A stretch of DNA of 64,000 nucleotides from an uncultured Clostridia bacterium (GTDB lineage Bacteria; Bacillota; Clostridia; Oscillospirales; Acutalibacteraceae), in the NCBI GenBank assembly GCA_947631945.1, contig CANRNI010000011.1, forward strand, positions 1-64,000, given 5' to 3'. A program made the position numbers and the translations under genes. The notes under the pieces were generated by a model. The model did no database searches and was not told the origin of the DNA. It worked only from the letters and a program-made list of their open reading frames with translations. This document shows positions 15,139 through 24,565 of the stretch, piece after piece; the first letter of the stretch is position 1; each line of letters begins with the position of its first letter.

Positions 15139-16589
15139 GAAATTATCTTCTCCTTAGCTATAGACATACCGCTTAACTTATCGTCGTCCTTCTTGCTTTT
15201 CTTCTTATTTTTTTTAAGTCTTTTTGCGCAGAAAAGTATATCAAAAACAGTAAGAACAAACAGAAATTGGAATACAACAGTCGCTATATCCTGATTTAAC
15301 AGCGAATTATAATATAGACCGAGCGTTTCGCTCAATTTTTTTATGGGTTCGGGATGGTAATACCAGAAAGTCGGCAGCGGAGTAAGAAGCAGAGCAAATG
15401 CCGCCGTTACTATTCTGTCTATTGCTCTGAATTTTTTGCTTCCGAATAAGAACACACAAAACGGTATGACCATAAAAGAAAGCGCGTATGAATTTGAAGC
15501 CGACGGAATATTAAGCATCAGATAAGTGAGCAAAAATACCTTTTGCCACTCTCTTTTTGTGTAAAATGCGGCTATAAAAGCTATAAATTCCGTTATTATA
15601 CACGCAATTTTGGCAGAGAACGAGCCCGCGCCTATCATAAAAAAGATATTCTGTATACTTACGCTGCTGAAATTAAGGGAGTTTTTCTTATAAAGAGCAA
15701 AATTTGAAAGATTGTTTAATATCTTCATTATTGCCGATGAATTTCCGTCAGCAGTCGTAATTGACGATATACTTAAAAGCTGAGACATATAAGTATTAAT
15801 CAATGCCGGAGACGATTTAAATTCGTCTAAAAAGAAAACTATGGGAAATACAACAATCGCGACGCCGTATGCCATCAATCTCAAAGCGTCTTTATATTTT
15901 CTTTCTATAACGAGTATAAGTCCGAAAACCGCAGGATAAAGCTTGATTCCGGCCGCAACGGCCAATAAAATATATGAAAGCTCTTTAACCGTCTTATTTT
16001 CCGAATTTCTGAAAAATATAAAAAACATAGAGCATATCATGCTTAAAATAAGTATATTGCCTCTTTCAAGACAAAACATAACGGGATAGCTGATTATAAC
16101 CAAAAAAGCCGTAACAGTCGCATATGTTTTGAACTTGCCGTCGTTTTTTATATTAATATATGACTCAACCATTCTGAACAGCGAAAGTATGCAGACAATA
16201 GCGAAAACTATATAAATCATCATGCAAAGCTGATCCGACTGAAGAGTAGTCCGTCTACTGAAATATGACGATACAAGCTCGGGGGAGATAAGCTTTGAAA
16301 AAAATCTGAAAATCAATATGCATAAAGGCGGATATATATTATTTCTTTGGGTATAAACATCAGGTGACCCGCCGTCGCGAATCGAATTAAAAAAATCCAT
16401 AAACAAATCGGTTGAAGAACCGTTGTGGAAGAGCATTGATTTCCACGAATCGCCGCCGCTGGCCGCCGCAAGTACAATGCCGACAAACAGATTGGCAAGA
16501 AAGAAGACAATAAAAAATGTAAACAATCCTTTAACCGTCGGGGCGCGACGTTTTTTATTAGTGGTCAAATCCGATTTTTTCTTATTCAT
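15135..16589 (-). CDS. Multi-pass membrane glycosyltransferase, GT87/DUF2029-like
   Basis: A 484-residue protein with 10 or more hydrophobic helices. The first external loop carries the acidic motif MDFFNSIRDGGSPDVYTQRNNIYPPLCILIF, in which a YPP motif follows an acidic residue, as in polyprenyl-phosphate-dependent mannosyltransferases of the GT-C fold. VAAGIKLYPAVFGLILVIERKYKDA is the second conserved family signature. The C-terminus is a Lys-rich cytoplasmic tail. The ATG at 16589 is chosen, with AAAGG upstream; a longer frame starts inside repeat B and has no ribosome site. Donor and acceptor are unknown. Confidence 0.8.
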   Translation of the reverse strand: MNKKKSDLTTNKKRRAPTVKGLFTFFIVFFLANLFVGIVLAAASGGDSWKSMLFHNGSSTDLFMDFFNSIRDGGSPDVYTQRNNIYPPLCILIFRFFSKLISPELVSSYFSRRTTLQSDQLCMMIYIVFAIVCILSLFRMVESYINIKNDGKFKTYATVTAFLVIISYPVMFCLERGNILILSMICSMFFIFFRNSENKTVKELSYILLAVAAGIKLYPAVFGLILVIERKYKDALRLMAYGVAIVVFPIVFFLDEFKSSPALINTYMSQLLSISSITTADGNSSAIMKILNNLSNFALYKKNSLNFSSVSIQNIFFMIGAGSFSAKIACIITEFIAFIAAFYTKREWQKVFLLTYLMLNIPSASNSYALSFMVIPFCVFLFGSKKFRAIDRIVTAAFALLLTPLPTFWYYHPEPIKKLSETLGLYYNSLLNQDIATVVFQFLFVLTVFDILFCAKRLKKNKKKSKKDDDKLSGMSIAKEKIIS

Positions 16590-16618
16590 AATATAACCTT
16601 TCAGATGTTTATTGTATT

Positions 16619-16794
16619 TAAGGCAATACCGCATAATTATTGTCGTGCAGATGTGCCATGAGATTTTTCGTCAGATTGACAAAAGTGACGCAGAAATACT
16701 GACGTATTGGGGGAGCTTTTGGCAAAAATGACGGAAAATATCGGTACAGATGCACGGCAAAGGCGGCAGCCGCTAATTGTGCGGTATTGCCTTA
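16619..16794. mobile_element. MITE-like palindromic repeat, type 1, full copy B
   Basis: 176 bp, the same length as copy A, in the same orientation and differing at few positions. TA is present at both ends and the termini are AGGCAATACCGCATAATTA and TAATTGTGCGGTATTGCCT. It sits just upstream of the membrane glycosyltransferase gene. Confidence 0.85.
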
Positions 16795-16908
16795 ATATAT
16801 ATTACCACGCCCGGCGCTTTTTTTCAATATAATTCGATATATATTTTGCAGAAATTGTGTAAAAATGAAACGGTATATTGATACAACGGGAATCGGGAAA
16901 ATGAAAAG

Positions 16909-16943
16909 CGCTCATAAACGGTTCGTTTGCCCGTTTATGAGCG
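16909..16943 (-). terminator. Terminator of the cmk-ispH/S1 operon
   Basis: CGCTCATAAACGG (16909-16921) pairs perfectly with CCGTTTATGAGCG (16931-16943). On the minus strand CTTTTCATTTT follows, about 120 nt past the S1 stop. Confidence 0.75.
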
Positions 16944-16948
16944 TTAAT

Positions 16949-17043
16949 AAATTACTGAATAAATCACGTCCTGCGGACTGAACGCGTATCCATTTTGCCA
17001 AAAAATATGACGGAAATATGCGCGTTCGATTTAATCGGTAATT
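16949..17043. mobile_element. Shortened type 2 repeat, copy H
   Basis: AATTACTGAATAAATCACG on the left mirrors CGATTTAATCGGTAATT on the right, matching the inner part of the type 2 termini. Only about 95 bp remain; the shared core is reduced to a CATTTTGCCAAAAAATATGACGG-like trace (about 16992-17015). A deletion derivative. Confidence 0.6.
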
Positions 17044-17064
17044 GCTTAATTCTATCGGTAAATT

Positions 17065-19131
17065 TTATTCTCCGACTGTGCCTTCGGCCTCGGCCTTTGC
17101 GAGAAGCTCCTCAATAGGAATAGCGGTGCCTTCGGGAACTTCATCTTCTTCCTCTTCGGGAGCCGTTTCTTCCTCGGCGGAGAGAAGCGCCCTGATTGAA
17201 AGGCTTACATGCTTTTTCTCAAAGTCGATGCCCGTAATCATAACCTTTACCGTATCGCCAATGTTAAGCTCGTCCTGCGGTTTTTCAACTCTGTGAGCGG
17301 CAATCTGCGAAATGTGGATAAGACCCTGAATATGAGGCATTATCTGCGCGAACGCGCCGAAAGTCGTGAGAGAGACAATCTGTACGTCGATAACCGAGCC
17401 CACGGGATAATCTCTTCTGAGAATCTCCCAAGGACTGTCCTCGATTTTTTTGTAGCCGAGAGAAATCTTTTTGTTTTCCGCGTCGATATTCTTTATAACG
17501 ACTTCAATTTTGTCGCCTACGTTTACTATCTCGGAGGGATGCTTTATTCTGTTCCATGAAAGCTCCGATTTATGGCAAAGACCCTGAACGCCGGGAGCAA
17601 GCTCTACAAAAGCTCCGAATTCCGTAAGCGAAACAACTGTACCCGTGTACTTCTGACCGATTTCGACCTGCGCCCAGAAAGCGTCTCTCGAAGCCTTGCG
17701 CGCTTCTCTGAGAACGGTGCTTATTGAACCGACAACTCTCCTTCTTCTGTTGTCAACGTCAATAACCTTGAAGCTTACTTTGCCGCCGAGAAGATCCTCA
17801 AGCTTGTCGCTTCTTGAAAGAGTAGCCTGCGAAGCGGGAATAAATACTCTTACGCCGTTTGAGATAACTATAACACCCTTGTTGAGTATTTCCGTTACGT
17901 TGCCCTCAAGAACGTCGCCGTTGTCTTTCGCGGCCGCGATGATTTCCCAGTTTGCCTGAGCGTCATAGCGCTTTTTGGACAGAGTGATAAATCCGTCCGC
18001 GTCGTTTGTTTTCATGATGATAAGATTGAGCTGATCGCCTACATTGACGGCGGTTGCCGGGTCAACCGTGGGATCGGCACTGAATTCTTCGTTCGGGATA
18101 ATACCCGTCTGCTTTCTGCCTATATCAACCTGAATCTCAGTAGGTGTGATACGCAGAACCGTACCGACTACCTTCTGATCGGAATTAAGACTTTTTAAAG
18201 ATTCTTCGAGTGCCTGCTCGAATGAGATGTCTGAATCCGCGACAGCTTGTTCCGCAGCTTCGGCAGATTCCGTCTGATTGTTAATACTTTCGGACATTGT
18301 TTTTATAACCTCCTTTATAATGCAGACAGGAGTTGACGCCCCTGCCGTAACGCCGACCGTGGAGCAGCCCGTGAAGTCAATATCCTTCAATTCTTCAGCG
18401 GACTCTATAAGATAAGTTTTCACGTTTTTTTCACAGACAGCTTTAAGCTTTTGTGTATTTGAACTCATCTTTCCACCTATTATAACCATTATATCACACT
18501 TGTGCGATAAATTGCAAGCATATTTTTGTCTTTTTGATGTTGCGTCACATATTGTATCAAATATTTTCACATTTGTACAGTACTTTTTTATTAATTTTGA
18601 ACATTTTTTATATTCCTCAACGCTAAAGGTCGTTTGCGCGACATAAATAGTTTCTTTGTCTCGGATTTCCGGGTGATTTTGAATAACCGAGAGCAAATCC
18701 TCCTCGTTATTGAATACGAACGATTCGCCGCGGCAATAACTTCTGAAGCCCTTTACCTCCGGGTGGTTTTCGTCTCCCGCAATGAGCGTTATATTATCAG
18801 CGTTCGATTCTTTGGCAATAATGTTTTGTATTTTTTTTACAAATGGGCAGGTAGCGTCAAAAAAACCGATATTCAGCTTTTTCATATCATTTACAGTTTC
18901 TTTTGCGACTCCGTGAGCGCGGATAACAAGCTCGTAACCGTCCGGCACTTCTTCGGGTGAGCTTACGATTATCGCGCCTCGTTCCTCTATGCTTTTAAGA
19001 TACTGAGGATTGTGTATAAGCGGACCGAGAGTCGCTACTTTTTCGCCCGATGCCAAAAGCTCCTCAACCTTATTTACGGCTCTGTTTACGCCGAAGCAGA
19101 AACCTGCCGAATCGGCAAGAATTATTTCCAT
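17065..19131 (-). CDS. ispH: Bifunctional IspH / ribosomal protein S1 fusion
   Basis: 688 residues. Residues 1-278 are 4-hydroxy-3-methylbut-2-enyl diphosphate reductase: GFCFGV (Cys12), FDATCPFV and FDTICDAT give the three cluster cysteines, with GVTAGAST near the end. Four S1 OB-fold repeats begin near residues 319, 405, 492 and 577 (GFGAFVEL-type motifs in the last two), and the tail is acidic. The fusion is known in Clostridia. IspH makes IPP and DMAPP; the S1 part binds mRNA at the ribosome. At the junction the codons for KEVIKT spell AAGGAGGTT ahead of an in-frame ATG at 18297, so free S1 (410 residues) may also be made. It follows cmk by 4 nt. Confidence 0.93.
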   Translation of the reverse strand: MEIILADSAGFCFGVNRAVNKVEELLASGEKVATLGPLIHNPQYLKSIEERGAIIVSSPEEVPDGYELVIRAHGVAKETVNDMKKLNIGFFDATCPFVKKIQNIIAKESNADNITLIAGDENHPEVKGFRSYCRGESFVFNNEEDLLSVIQNHPEIRDKETIYVAQTTFSVEEYKKCSKLIKKYCTNVKIFDTICDATSKRQKYACNLSHKCDIMVIIGGKMSSNTQKLKAVCEKNVKTYLIESAEELKDIDFTGCSTVGVTAGASTPVCIIKEVIKTMSESINNQTESAEAAEQAVADSDISFEQALEESLKSLNSDQKVVGTVLRITPTEIQVDIGRKQTGIIPNEEFSADPTVDPATAVNVGDQLNLIIMKTNDADGFITLSKKRYDAQANWEIIAAAKDNGDVLEGNVTEILNKGVIVISNGVRVFIPASQATLSRSDKLEDLLGGKVSFKVIDVDNRRRRVVGSISTVLREARKASRDAFWAQVEIGQKYTGTVVSLTEFGAFVELAPGVQGLCHKSELSWNRIKHPSEIVNVGDKIEVVIKNIDAENKKISLGYKKIEDSPWEILRRDYPVGSVIDVQIVSLTTFGAFAQIMPHIQGLIHISQIAAHRVEKPQDELNIGDTVKVMITGIDFEKKHVSLSIRALLSAEEETAPEEEEDEVPEGTAIPIEELLAKAEAEGTVGE
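18297..18314 (-). promoter_or_regulatory. Internal Shine-Dalgarno site at the IspH/S1 junction
   Basis: On the minus strand AAAGGAGGTTATAAAAACA runs directly into ATG at 18297 (Met279 of the fusion). This is as strong as any gene start in the window, though the spacing of 11 nt is on the long side. Confidence 0.6.
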
Positions 19132-19135
19132 ATTT

Positions 19136-19792
19136 TTACACCTTTATTTTGCCGATTATAGCGTCAATGGATTCTTCAAGCGTCATATCGCTCGAATCTA
19201 TAAGAATCGCGTCGTCCGCCTTTTTTAGCGGAGCCGTTTCTCTGTGCGAATCGTTATAGTCCCTTTTGATGATTTCATCGAGAAGCTGATTATAATCGAC
19301 CTCGATTCCTTTTTCTTTAAGCTCCTTAAAACGCCTTTCGGCTCTTACTTCCGCAGAGGCTGTCAGAAAAAATTTATACTGCGCGTCGGGAAGAATGACG
19401 GTCCCTATATCTCTGCCGTCCATTATAACGTTGTTATTTTTCGCTATATCTCTCTGTAAATCAAGAAGAAATTCACGCACTTCGGGAATGGCTGAAACAT
19501 TCGACGCCGCCATGGACGCTTCCGGCAGTCTTATTTCCTCGGAAATATCGTCGCCGCCGAGAAAAACGCGCTGTACCCCGTCGATATACTTTAATTCAAG
19601 CTTTGTTGACGGCAAAAGCGAAATTACGCCGTTTCTGTCATCGGGCGCGATACCGTTTCGCATCGCGTTCACTCCTATTGAGCGGTAAAGAGCGCCGGTA
19701 TCGACATAAATAAATCCCAGTTTTTCAGCGGCGGCTCTGGCTACGCTGCTTTTTCCCGCGCCTGCGGGACCGTCAATGGCAATGTTTATCAT
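19136..19792 (-). CDS. cmk: Cytidylate kinase
   Basis: A 218-residue P-loop nucleoside monophosphate kinase: IAIDGPAGAGKSSVARAAAEKLG (4-26), YVDTGALYRSIG (about 30-41), MDGRDIGTVILPDA (about 125-138) and FLTASAEVRAERR with the lid arginines. It phosphorylates CMP and dCMP. The order cmk-ispH/S1 is the common clostridial arrangement and the genes are 4 nt apart. A FAD flavoprotein gene lies 66 nt upstream in the same direction and may share the transcript. Confidence 0.95.
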   Translation of the reverse strand: MINIAIDGPAGAGKSSVARAAAEKLGFIYVDTGALYRSIGVNAMRNGIAPDDRNGVISLLPSTKLELKYIDGVQRVFLGGDDISEEIRLPEASMAASNVSAIPEVREFLLDLQRDIAKNNNVIMDGRDIGTVILPDAQYKFFLTASAEVRAERRFKELKEKGIEVDYNQLLDEIIKRDYNDSHRETAPLKKADDAILIDSSDMTLEESIDAIIGKIKV

Positions 19793-19858
19793 AAATATAC
19801 CTCGTCTGTTTTTTCATAATTTTTATACGGTATTATTTCTTGTGTGTGCAATTACGGC

Positions 19859-21097
19859 TCATACCGATTTTCCCGCCAAAACGCCTGTTGAAAACGCCGT
19901 TTGCAGATTAAAGCCGCCCGTATAAGCGTCAACGTCAATAATTTCTCCCGCAAAAAAAAGGTTATCGCAGATTAAGGACGACATATTTTTAGGGTTGATT
20001 TCCTTTACCGAAACTCCGCCCGAGGTAATTATCGCTTCCTCAATAGGGCGAAACCCCTTTATATTTATTGTAAAATGCTTCAAAAGATATACAAGCTCTC
20101 TGCGCATATCTTTTGTTATCTGATTTACCCGTAAATCTGTAGGTATTCCGCTTAAAGACGCAATAACGGGTATCAGCTTGTGCGGCAGAAGCTTTATTAG
20201 AGCGTTCGCGATTGATTTATTGGCATTTTCCGAGAAATCCCTTAAAATTCTCGCGTCAAGCTTTTCCTCGGATAACGCCGGCTTTAAATCTGTTTCTATA
20301 ATATATTTTCCGTCGTACATATTCTTCATATGGGAGCTTGCGCTCAAAATAACGGGACCGCTTACTCCGAAATGGGTAAACAGCATTTCACCGAAATCCT
20401 TGTAAACCTCACGGTACGTTTCTTTTTCAAACACCGTTATTGAAATATTTTTTAAGGAAAGTCCTTGCAAGGCTCCCGTCCATGAATCGGACGTTTCAAG
20501 CGGAACAAGAGAGGGCTTAAGCTCTGTTATCGTGTGTCCGCACTGCTTCGCGAGAGTATATCCGTCTCCCTCAGAACCTGTGAGAGGATATGATTTTCCT
20601 CCTGTAGCGATTATATATTTTTCGGCTTCGTATTCATTTCCGTTTTCATCTATCGCCGATATGATAAGCTTTTTATCATCGCTCAGATTTAATCCGACTA
20701 TTCTTGCTCTGACGCGCTTTACGTTTGTTTCCTTTAAAAAATTATTAAGAGCGTCAACTATATCGGACGCCCTATCCGATTCGGGAAAAACTCTGTTTCC
20801 TCTCTCGATTTTAAGAGGGACTCCGTGTTCTTCAAAAAAATCCATTGTGTCAAAAGGCATAAATCTTGAAAAAGCGCCGTACAGGAACCGTCCGTTGACG
20901 GGAACATTTTCTATAAGCTCGTTCAGAAGCGAGCAGGCGTTGGTGACGTTGCACCTGCCCTTGCCTGTAATCATAAGCTTTCTGCCGATTTTCCCGTTTC
21001 TTTCGGCAAGCAGGACATTTTTTCCGTTATCGGCCGCCGTGCCTGCCGCCATGCAGCCGGCCGCGCCGCCGCCTATTACAAGAACGTCATACTTCAT
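19859..21097 (-). CDS. HI0933/BaiN-family FAD flavoprotein
   Basis: 412 residues with the N-terminal FAD motif VLVIGGGAAGCMAAGTAA (5-22), the family signature RKLMITGKGRCNVTN (about 39-53), the internal IIATGGKSYPLTGSEGDGY (about 162-180) and the C-terminal GGVSVKEINPKNM and GEIIDVDAYTGGFNLQTAFSTG. These soluble flavoproteins include BaiN-type reductases; physiological substrates of most members are unknown. In Clostridia the gene is often directly upstream of cmk-ispH/S1, as here, which suggests a conserved but unexplained link. Confidence 0.88.
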   Translation of the reverse strand: MKYDVLVIGGGAAGCMAAGTAADNGKNVLLAERNGKIGRKLMITGKGRCNVTNACSLLNELIENVPVNGRFLYGAFSRFMPFDTMDFFEEHGVPLKIERGNRVFPESDRASDIVDALNNFLKETNVKRVRARIVGLNLSDDKKLIISAIDENGNEYEAEKYIIATGGKSYPLTGSEGDGYTLAKQCGHTITELKPSLVPLETSDSWTGALQGLSLKNISITVFEKETYREVYKDFGEMLFTHFGVSGPVILSASSHMKNMYDGKYIIETDLKPALSEEKLDARILRDFSENANKSIANALIKLLPHKLIPVIASLSGIPTDLRVNQITKDMRRELVYLLKHFTINIKGFRPIEEAIITSGGVSVKEINPKNMSSLICDNLFFAGEIIDVDAYTGGFNLQTAFSTGVLAGKSV

Positions 21098-21304
21098 TTG
21101 CCTGCCTCCGTGGATTTCTTAGTTTATTTTACTCTATCAAAAAAGTTTTTTCAATATTAATTTTATATTTTTTTATTCAAAAGCGGCAGCGCGTCCAAGA
21201 ACGGGGTGGGGATTTTTTGTCGTACAATGCGGTTTTTCGCGATTTCAAAAAAACGCGTGACGGGCTTGTGCAGACGCACCGTAATAAAAAAACTATTCTT
21301 TTTA

Positions 21305-21333
21305 TTGCAATATCCGCTTTTCTGTGTTATTAT
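21305..21333 (+). promoter_or_regulatory. Sigma-A-type promoter of the GH95 gene
   Basis: TTGCAA, 17 bp, TATTAT. It lies upstream of repeat C, so the repeat would be transcribed as part of the 5' leader. Confidence 0.55.
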
Positions 21334-21352
21334 AGCAAGGCTATTACAGTTA

Positions 21353-21530
21353 TAGGGCAATACCGCATAATTATTGTCGTGCATATGTGCCAAGAGATTT
21401 TTCGTCAGATTGACAAAAAATGACGCAGGAATACTGACGTATTTCAAGGAGTTTTTGGCAAAAATGACGGAAAATCTCGGTGCAGATGCGCGGCAAAGGC
21501 GGTAGCCGTTAATTGTGCGGTATTGCCATA
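21353..21530. mobile_element. MITE-like palindromic repeat, type 1, full copy C
   Basis: 178 bp, flanked by TA. Termini are GGGCAATACCGCATAATTA and TAATTGTGCGGTATTGCCA, so the outermost base of the usual AGGC/GCCT has changed on both sides. Its core has TATTTCAAGGAG like the type 2 copy G rather than TATTGGGGGAG as in A and B. Confidence 0.85.
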
Positions 21531-21545
21531 GACAGAGGTGTAAAA

Positions 21546-23837
21546 ATGGGCATAGATTCACACATATTGTTTTATAAAAGAGTCGCCGCCAAATGGACGT
21601 CCGCTCTTCCTCTCGGCAACGGCAAAATCGGTGCGATGGTTTTCGGCGGCGCTCAGCGCGAAAAAATATCGCTCAACTACGATGAATTGTGGACGGGATA
21701 TCCGAGGACATATCAGCTTATGTGTTCGCACGGGCATTTTGAAAAAGCGAGAGAAGCCGCTCTTCGCGGCAGTCTTCGCGAGGCTCAGGATATACTTGAA
21801 GAATATTTTGAGGGCTGCAACTCCGAAATGTATATGCCGTTCGGAGATATTATAATCGACTTCGGCAGAGGACGGGTCAAAAATTATTCGAGAACGCTCA
21901 ATCTTGAGAACGCGCTCCATACCGTGAAATATGAGAAAAACGGTACGGTATACACAAGAGAATCATTTATATCTTATCCCGATAACGCTTTTGTTTCAAG
22001 AATCTCGGCCGATAAAGGCGGACAGTTAAGCTTTAGGCTTTCGATAAAATCCAAGCTTAAAAACCGCGTTTTCAGCGAAAATGAAGCGCTTATTCTTGAC
22101 GGCATATGCCCGTCGTATTCCTCATTGAATAAGGAACTGCTCGGAAAAGAATATAAGATGTATGAAAGCGACGAGAGCAAAAAAGGAATGAGCTTCAGGG
22201 GCGCCGTTAAAATAAAAACCGACGGAGATATAATATATGATGACGGTGAAATAACAGTCAAAAACGCCGGTGAAGCGGTAATCTGCTTTTCATGCGAAAG
22301 CAGCTTCAACGGCTTTGATAAGCACCCGAATTTAGAGGGGAAGGAATATAAAAGAGCCTGTCTTGATAAACTGTACAACGTCTGCGGTAAGGATTACAAA
22401 GACGTGAAAGCGTCCCATATAAGCGATTATAAATCGTTTTATGACAGGGTCTGTCTTGACCTCGGTTCAGACGGCAGAGAGAATATTCCGACCGATAAGA
22501 GGCTTGCGGATTTTGCGGAAGGTCACAGCGATAAAGGCCTTTATGCGCTTCTGTTTAATTTCGGCAGATACCTTACGATTTCGGCTTCGCGCGAAGGCTC
22601 GCAGACGATGAATCTTCAGGGAATATGGAACGACAGCATAAATCCTCCGTGGTCCTCAAATTATACCGTAAACATCAATACGGAAATGAATTACTTCCCG
22701 ACTTTGATGATTGATTTGCCCGAAATGCATATGCCGCTCATTGATTTGGTTAGGGAACTCAGTGTTACGGGTGAAAAAACTGCGCGTGAGCTTTATAACG
22801 CGAGAGGTTTTACCGCTCATCACAATGTGGATATTTGGAGAATGTCAACTCCCGTTCAAGGCAATTCTCAGTGGTCGTTCTGGCCGATGTCGTCGGGCTG
22901 GCTTTGCCGGCATTTATACGAGCATTATGAATATACGCTTGACAGGGAATTTTTAAAGAATACCGCCTATCCCATTATGAAAAAGGCCGCTGTGTTTTAT
23001 CTCGATATGCTTACGGAGGATAAAGACGGCTATCTAATAATGGCCCCGTCCACATCGCCTGAAAACTCATTCAAATTCGGTTCCGGAAAATGTTCCGTTT
23101 CGGAGACATCTACTATGACAATGTCGATTATCAGGGAGCTGTTCATAAACTGCGAAAAGGCGGCAGATATTCTCGGAATAAACGATGAATTTATTTCTGA
23201 AATCAGCGAAAAGCTTCCGAGACTTCTGCCGTTTAAGGTAGGTTCAAAGGGTGATTTGCTCGAATGGTATAAGGAGGAGGAATGGACGGAGCCGCACCAC
23301 AGGCACGTTTCGCACCTTTACGCTCTGCACCCCGCAAGGCTTATAAATTACGAAGATACGCCGGAGCTTGTTCAGGCGGCTAAAAAAACGCTCGAGTACC
23401 GAGGCGATAACGGAACGGGCTGGAGCCTCGGCTGGAAAATAAACTTTTGGGCAAGGCTCCGTGACGGAAATCACGCCGTAAAGCTTATTGATATGCAGCT
23501 TCGTCCCGTAGAAAACAAGTTTGTTTTTAATTATACTGACGGCGGCGGAACGTATCCCAATATGTTCGACGCTCACCCTCCTTTTCAGATAGACGGTAAT
23601 TTCGGCGCCGTAAGCGGTATTGCCGAAATGCTTATGCAGTCTACGGAAAACGCTGTTTATCTTCTTCCCGCGCTCCCCGATAAGTGGGAGAACGGTTCTG
23701 TAAAGGGGCTTCTGGCAAAGGGTAATATTAAGGTCGATATCGAGTGGAAAGACGGTAAGCTTACGGATTATAAGCTTCGCGGAAATACAAAAAATAAGAA
23801 GATAATTTATAACGGAGAAGAATTACCGAATGAATGA
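21546..23837 (+). CDS. GH95-family alpha-L-fucosidase-like glycoside hydrolase
   Basis: A 763-residue protein, close to the usual GH95 size. The N-terminal domain opens with WTSALPLGNGKIGAMVFGG and ISLNYDELWTG. The (alpha/alpha)6 catalytic barrel shows NLQGIWNDSINPPWSSNYT, NINTEMNYFP, WSFWPMSSGWL, APSTSPEN, HRHVSHLYALHPA and PPFQIDGNFG, all family landmarks. GH95 enzymes release alpha-1,2-fucose or galactose from host and plant glycans by inversion. No signal peptide is seen, so it acts inside the cell on imported oligosaccharides. The ATG at 21546 follows AGAGGTG. The SAM methyltransferase gene overlaps its end by 8 bp. Confidence 0.9.
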   Translation: MGIDSHILFYKRVAAKWTSALPLGNGKIGAMVFGGAQREKISLNYDELWTGYPRTYQLMCSHGHFEKAREAALRGSLREAQDILEEYFEGCNSEMYMPFGDIIIDFGRGRVKNYSRTLNLENALHTVKYEKNGTVYTRESFISYPDNAFVSRISADKGGQLSFRLSIKSKLKNRVFSENEALILDGICPSYSSLNKELLGKEYKMYESDESKKGMSFRGAVKIKTDGDIIYDDGEITVKNAGEAVICFSCESSFNGFDKHPNLEGKEYKRACLDKLYNVCGKDYKDVKASHISDYKSFYDRVCLDLGSDGRENIPTDKRLADFAEGHSDKGLYALLFNFGRYLTISASREGSQTMNLQGIWNDSINPPWSSNYTVNINTEMNYFPTLMIDLPEMHMPLIDLVRELSVTGEKTARELYNARGFTAHHNVDIWRMSTPVQGNSQWSFWPMSSGWLCRHLYEHYEYTLDREFLKNTAYPIMKKAAVFYLDMLTEDKDGYLIMAPSTSPENSFKFGSGKCSVSETSTMTMSIIRELFINCEKAADILGINDEFISEISEKLPRLLPFKVGSKGDLLEWYKEEEWTEPHHRHVSHLYALHPARLINYEDTPELVQAAKKTLEYRGDNGTGWSLGWKINFWARLRDGNHAVKLIDMQLRPVENKFVFNYTDGGGTYPNMFDAHPPFQIDGNFGAVSGIAEMLMQSTENAVYLLPALPDKWENGSVKGLLAKGNIKVDIEWKDGKLTDYKLRGNTKNKKIIYNGEELPNE

Positions 23838-24483
23838 AATTGAAAAAATGAGCGATTTTTTCACGTCGCGCGTCGATACGTACGACGAGCATATGCTGAA
23901 CGACGTTGAAGGCTGTAAAGAAGCGTATATAAAAATGGCGGAGCTTGTACCGGAAAACACGGAAAATTTGCTTGACCTCGGGTGCGGAACGGGACTTGAG
24001 CTTGACGAAATATTTAAAATTTATCCCAATATCGAAGTGACGGGAATAGACCTTACGCGTGCGATGCTCGATAAGCTCGGAGAAAAACACCACGATAAAA
24101 AATTGAATTTAATTCACGGCAGCTATTTTGATGTCCCGCTCGGTGAAAGTATTTTTGACTGCGCCGTTTCGTTTCAGACCATGCATCATTTTTCACATGA
24201 AGCCAAAACGGAGCTTTACACAAAAATCCGTCAATCTCTTAAAGACGGCGGAGTTTATATAGAATGTGATTATATGGTTGAAAGTCAGAAAGAGGAGGAT
24301 TTTTGGTACGCGGAAAATGACAGAATCCGTAAAAAGCTCGGTATCGCCAGCGGCGAATTTTATCATTTTGACACTCCCTGCACAATTGATAACCAAACAG
24401 CCATGTTAAAAAAAGCGGGATTTGAAAGAGCCGAAAAGGTATTCCGAATAGAAAACACAACGATTATTGTCGCTTATAAATAA
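23830..24483 (+). CDS. Class I SAM-dependent methyltransferase
   Basis: A 217-residue enzyme with SAM motif I LLDLGCGTGLELDEI (about residues 46-60), acidic motif II VTGIDLTRAMLDKL, motif III SFDV-like ESIFDCAVSFQTMHHF (about 105-120) and post-motif LKDGGVYIECD. The substrate is unknown. It overlaps GH95 by 8 bp with GGAGAAGAATT as ribosome site, so it is co-translated with a glycan hydrolase, although no functional link is obvious. Confidence 0.85.
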   Translation: MNEIEKMSDFFTSRVDTYDEHMLNDVEGCKEAYIKMAELVPENTENLLDLGCGTGLELDEIFKIYPNIEVTGIDLTRAMLDKLGEKHHDKKLNLIHGSYFDVPLGESIFDCAVSFQTMHHFSHEAKTELYTKIRQSLKDGGVYIECDYMVESQKEEDFWYAENDRIRKKLGIASGEFYHFDTPCTIDNQTAMLKKAGFERAEKVFRIENTTIIVAYK

Positions 24484-24565
24484 AAAAGCATTAATCAAAA
24501 CAGCACAATGAGATAGGTTTGATATATTTTAAGCAAAAAATAAGCAAAAAAGGAGGGGAGCCGCC

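Larger units (their letters stand above)
16590..17064. other. Intergenic region with two repeat copies and a terminator
   Basis: It holds repeat copy B (16619-16794), the ispH/S1 operon terminator (16909-16943) and a shortened type 2 repeat (16949-17043). The upstream part of B probably overlaps the promoter region of the glycosyltransferase operon. No gene. Confidence 0.6.
21098..21545. other. Divergent intergenic region with the GH95 promoter and repeat C
   Basis: It contains an inferred promoter (21305-21333) followed by repeat copy C (21353-21530), which ends 15 nt before the GH95 start codon. Sequence 21100-21300 shows no gene; the frame at 21163-21561 on the minus strand runs through the repeat and is not credible. 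Confidence 0.55.

Noticed and set aside
21163..21561. Minus-strand frame across repeat C
   Set aside because: Mostly repeat sequence and its flank; no start signal and no domain.
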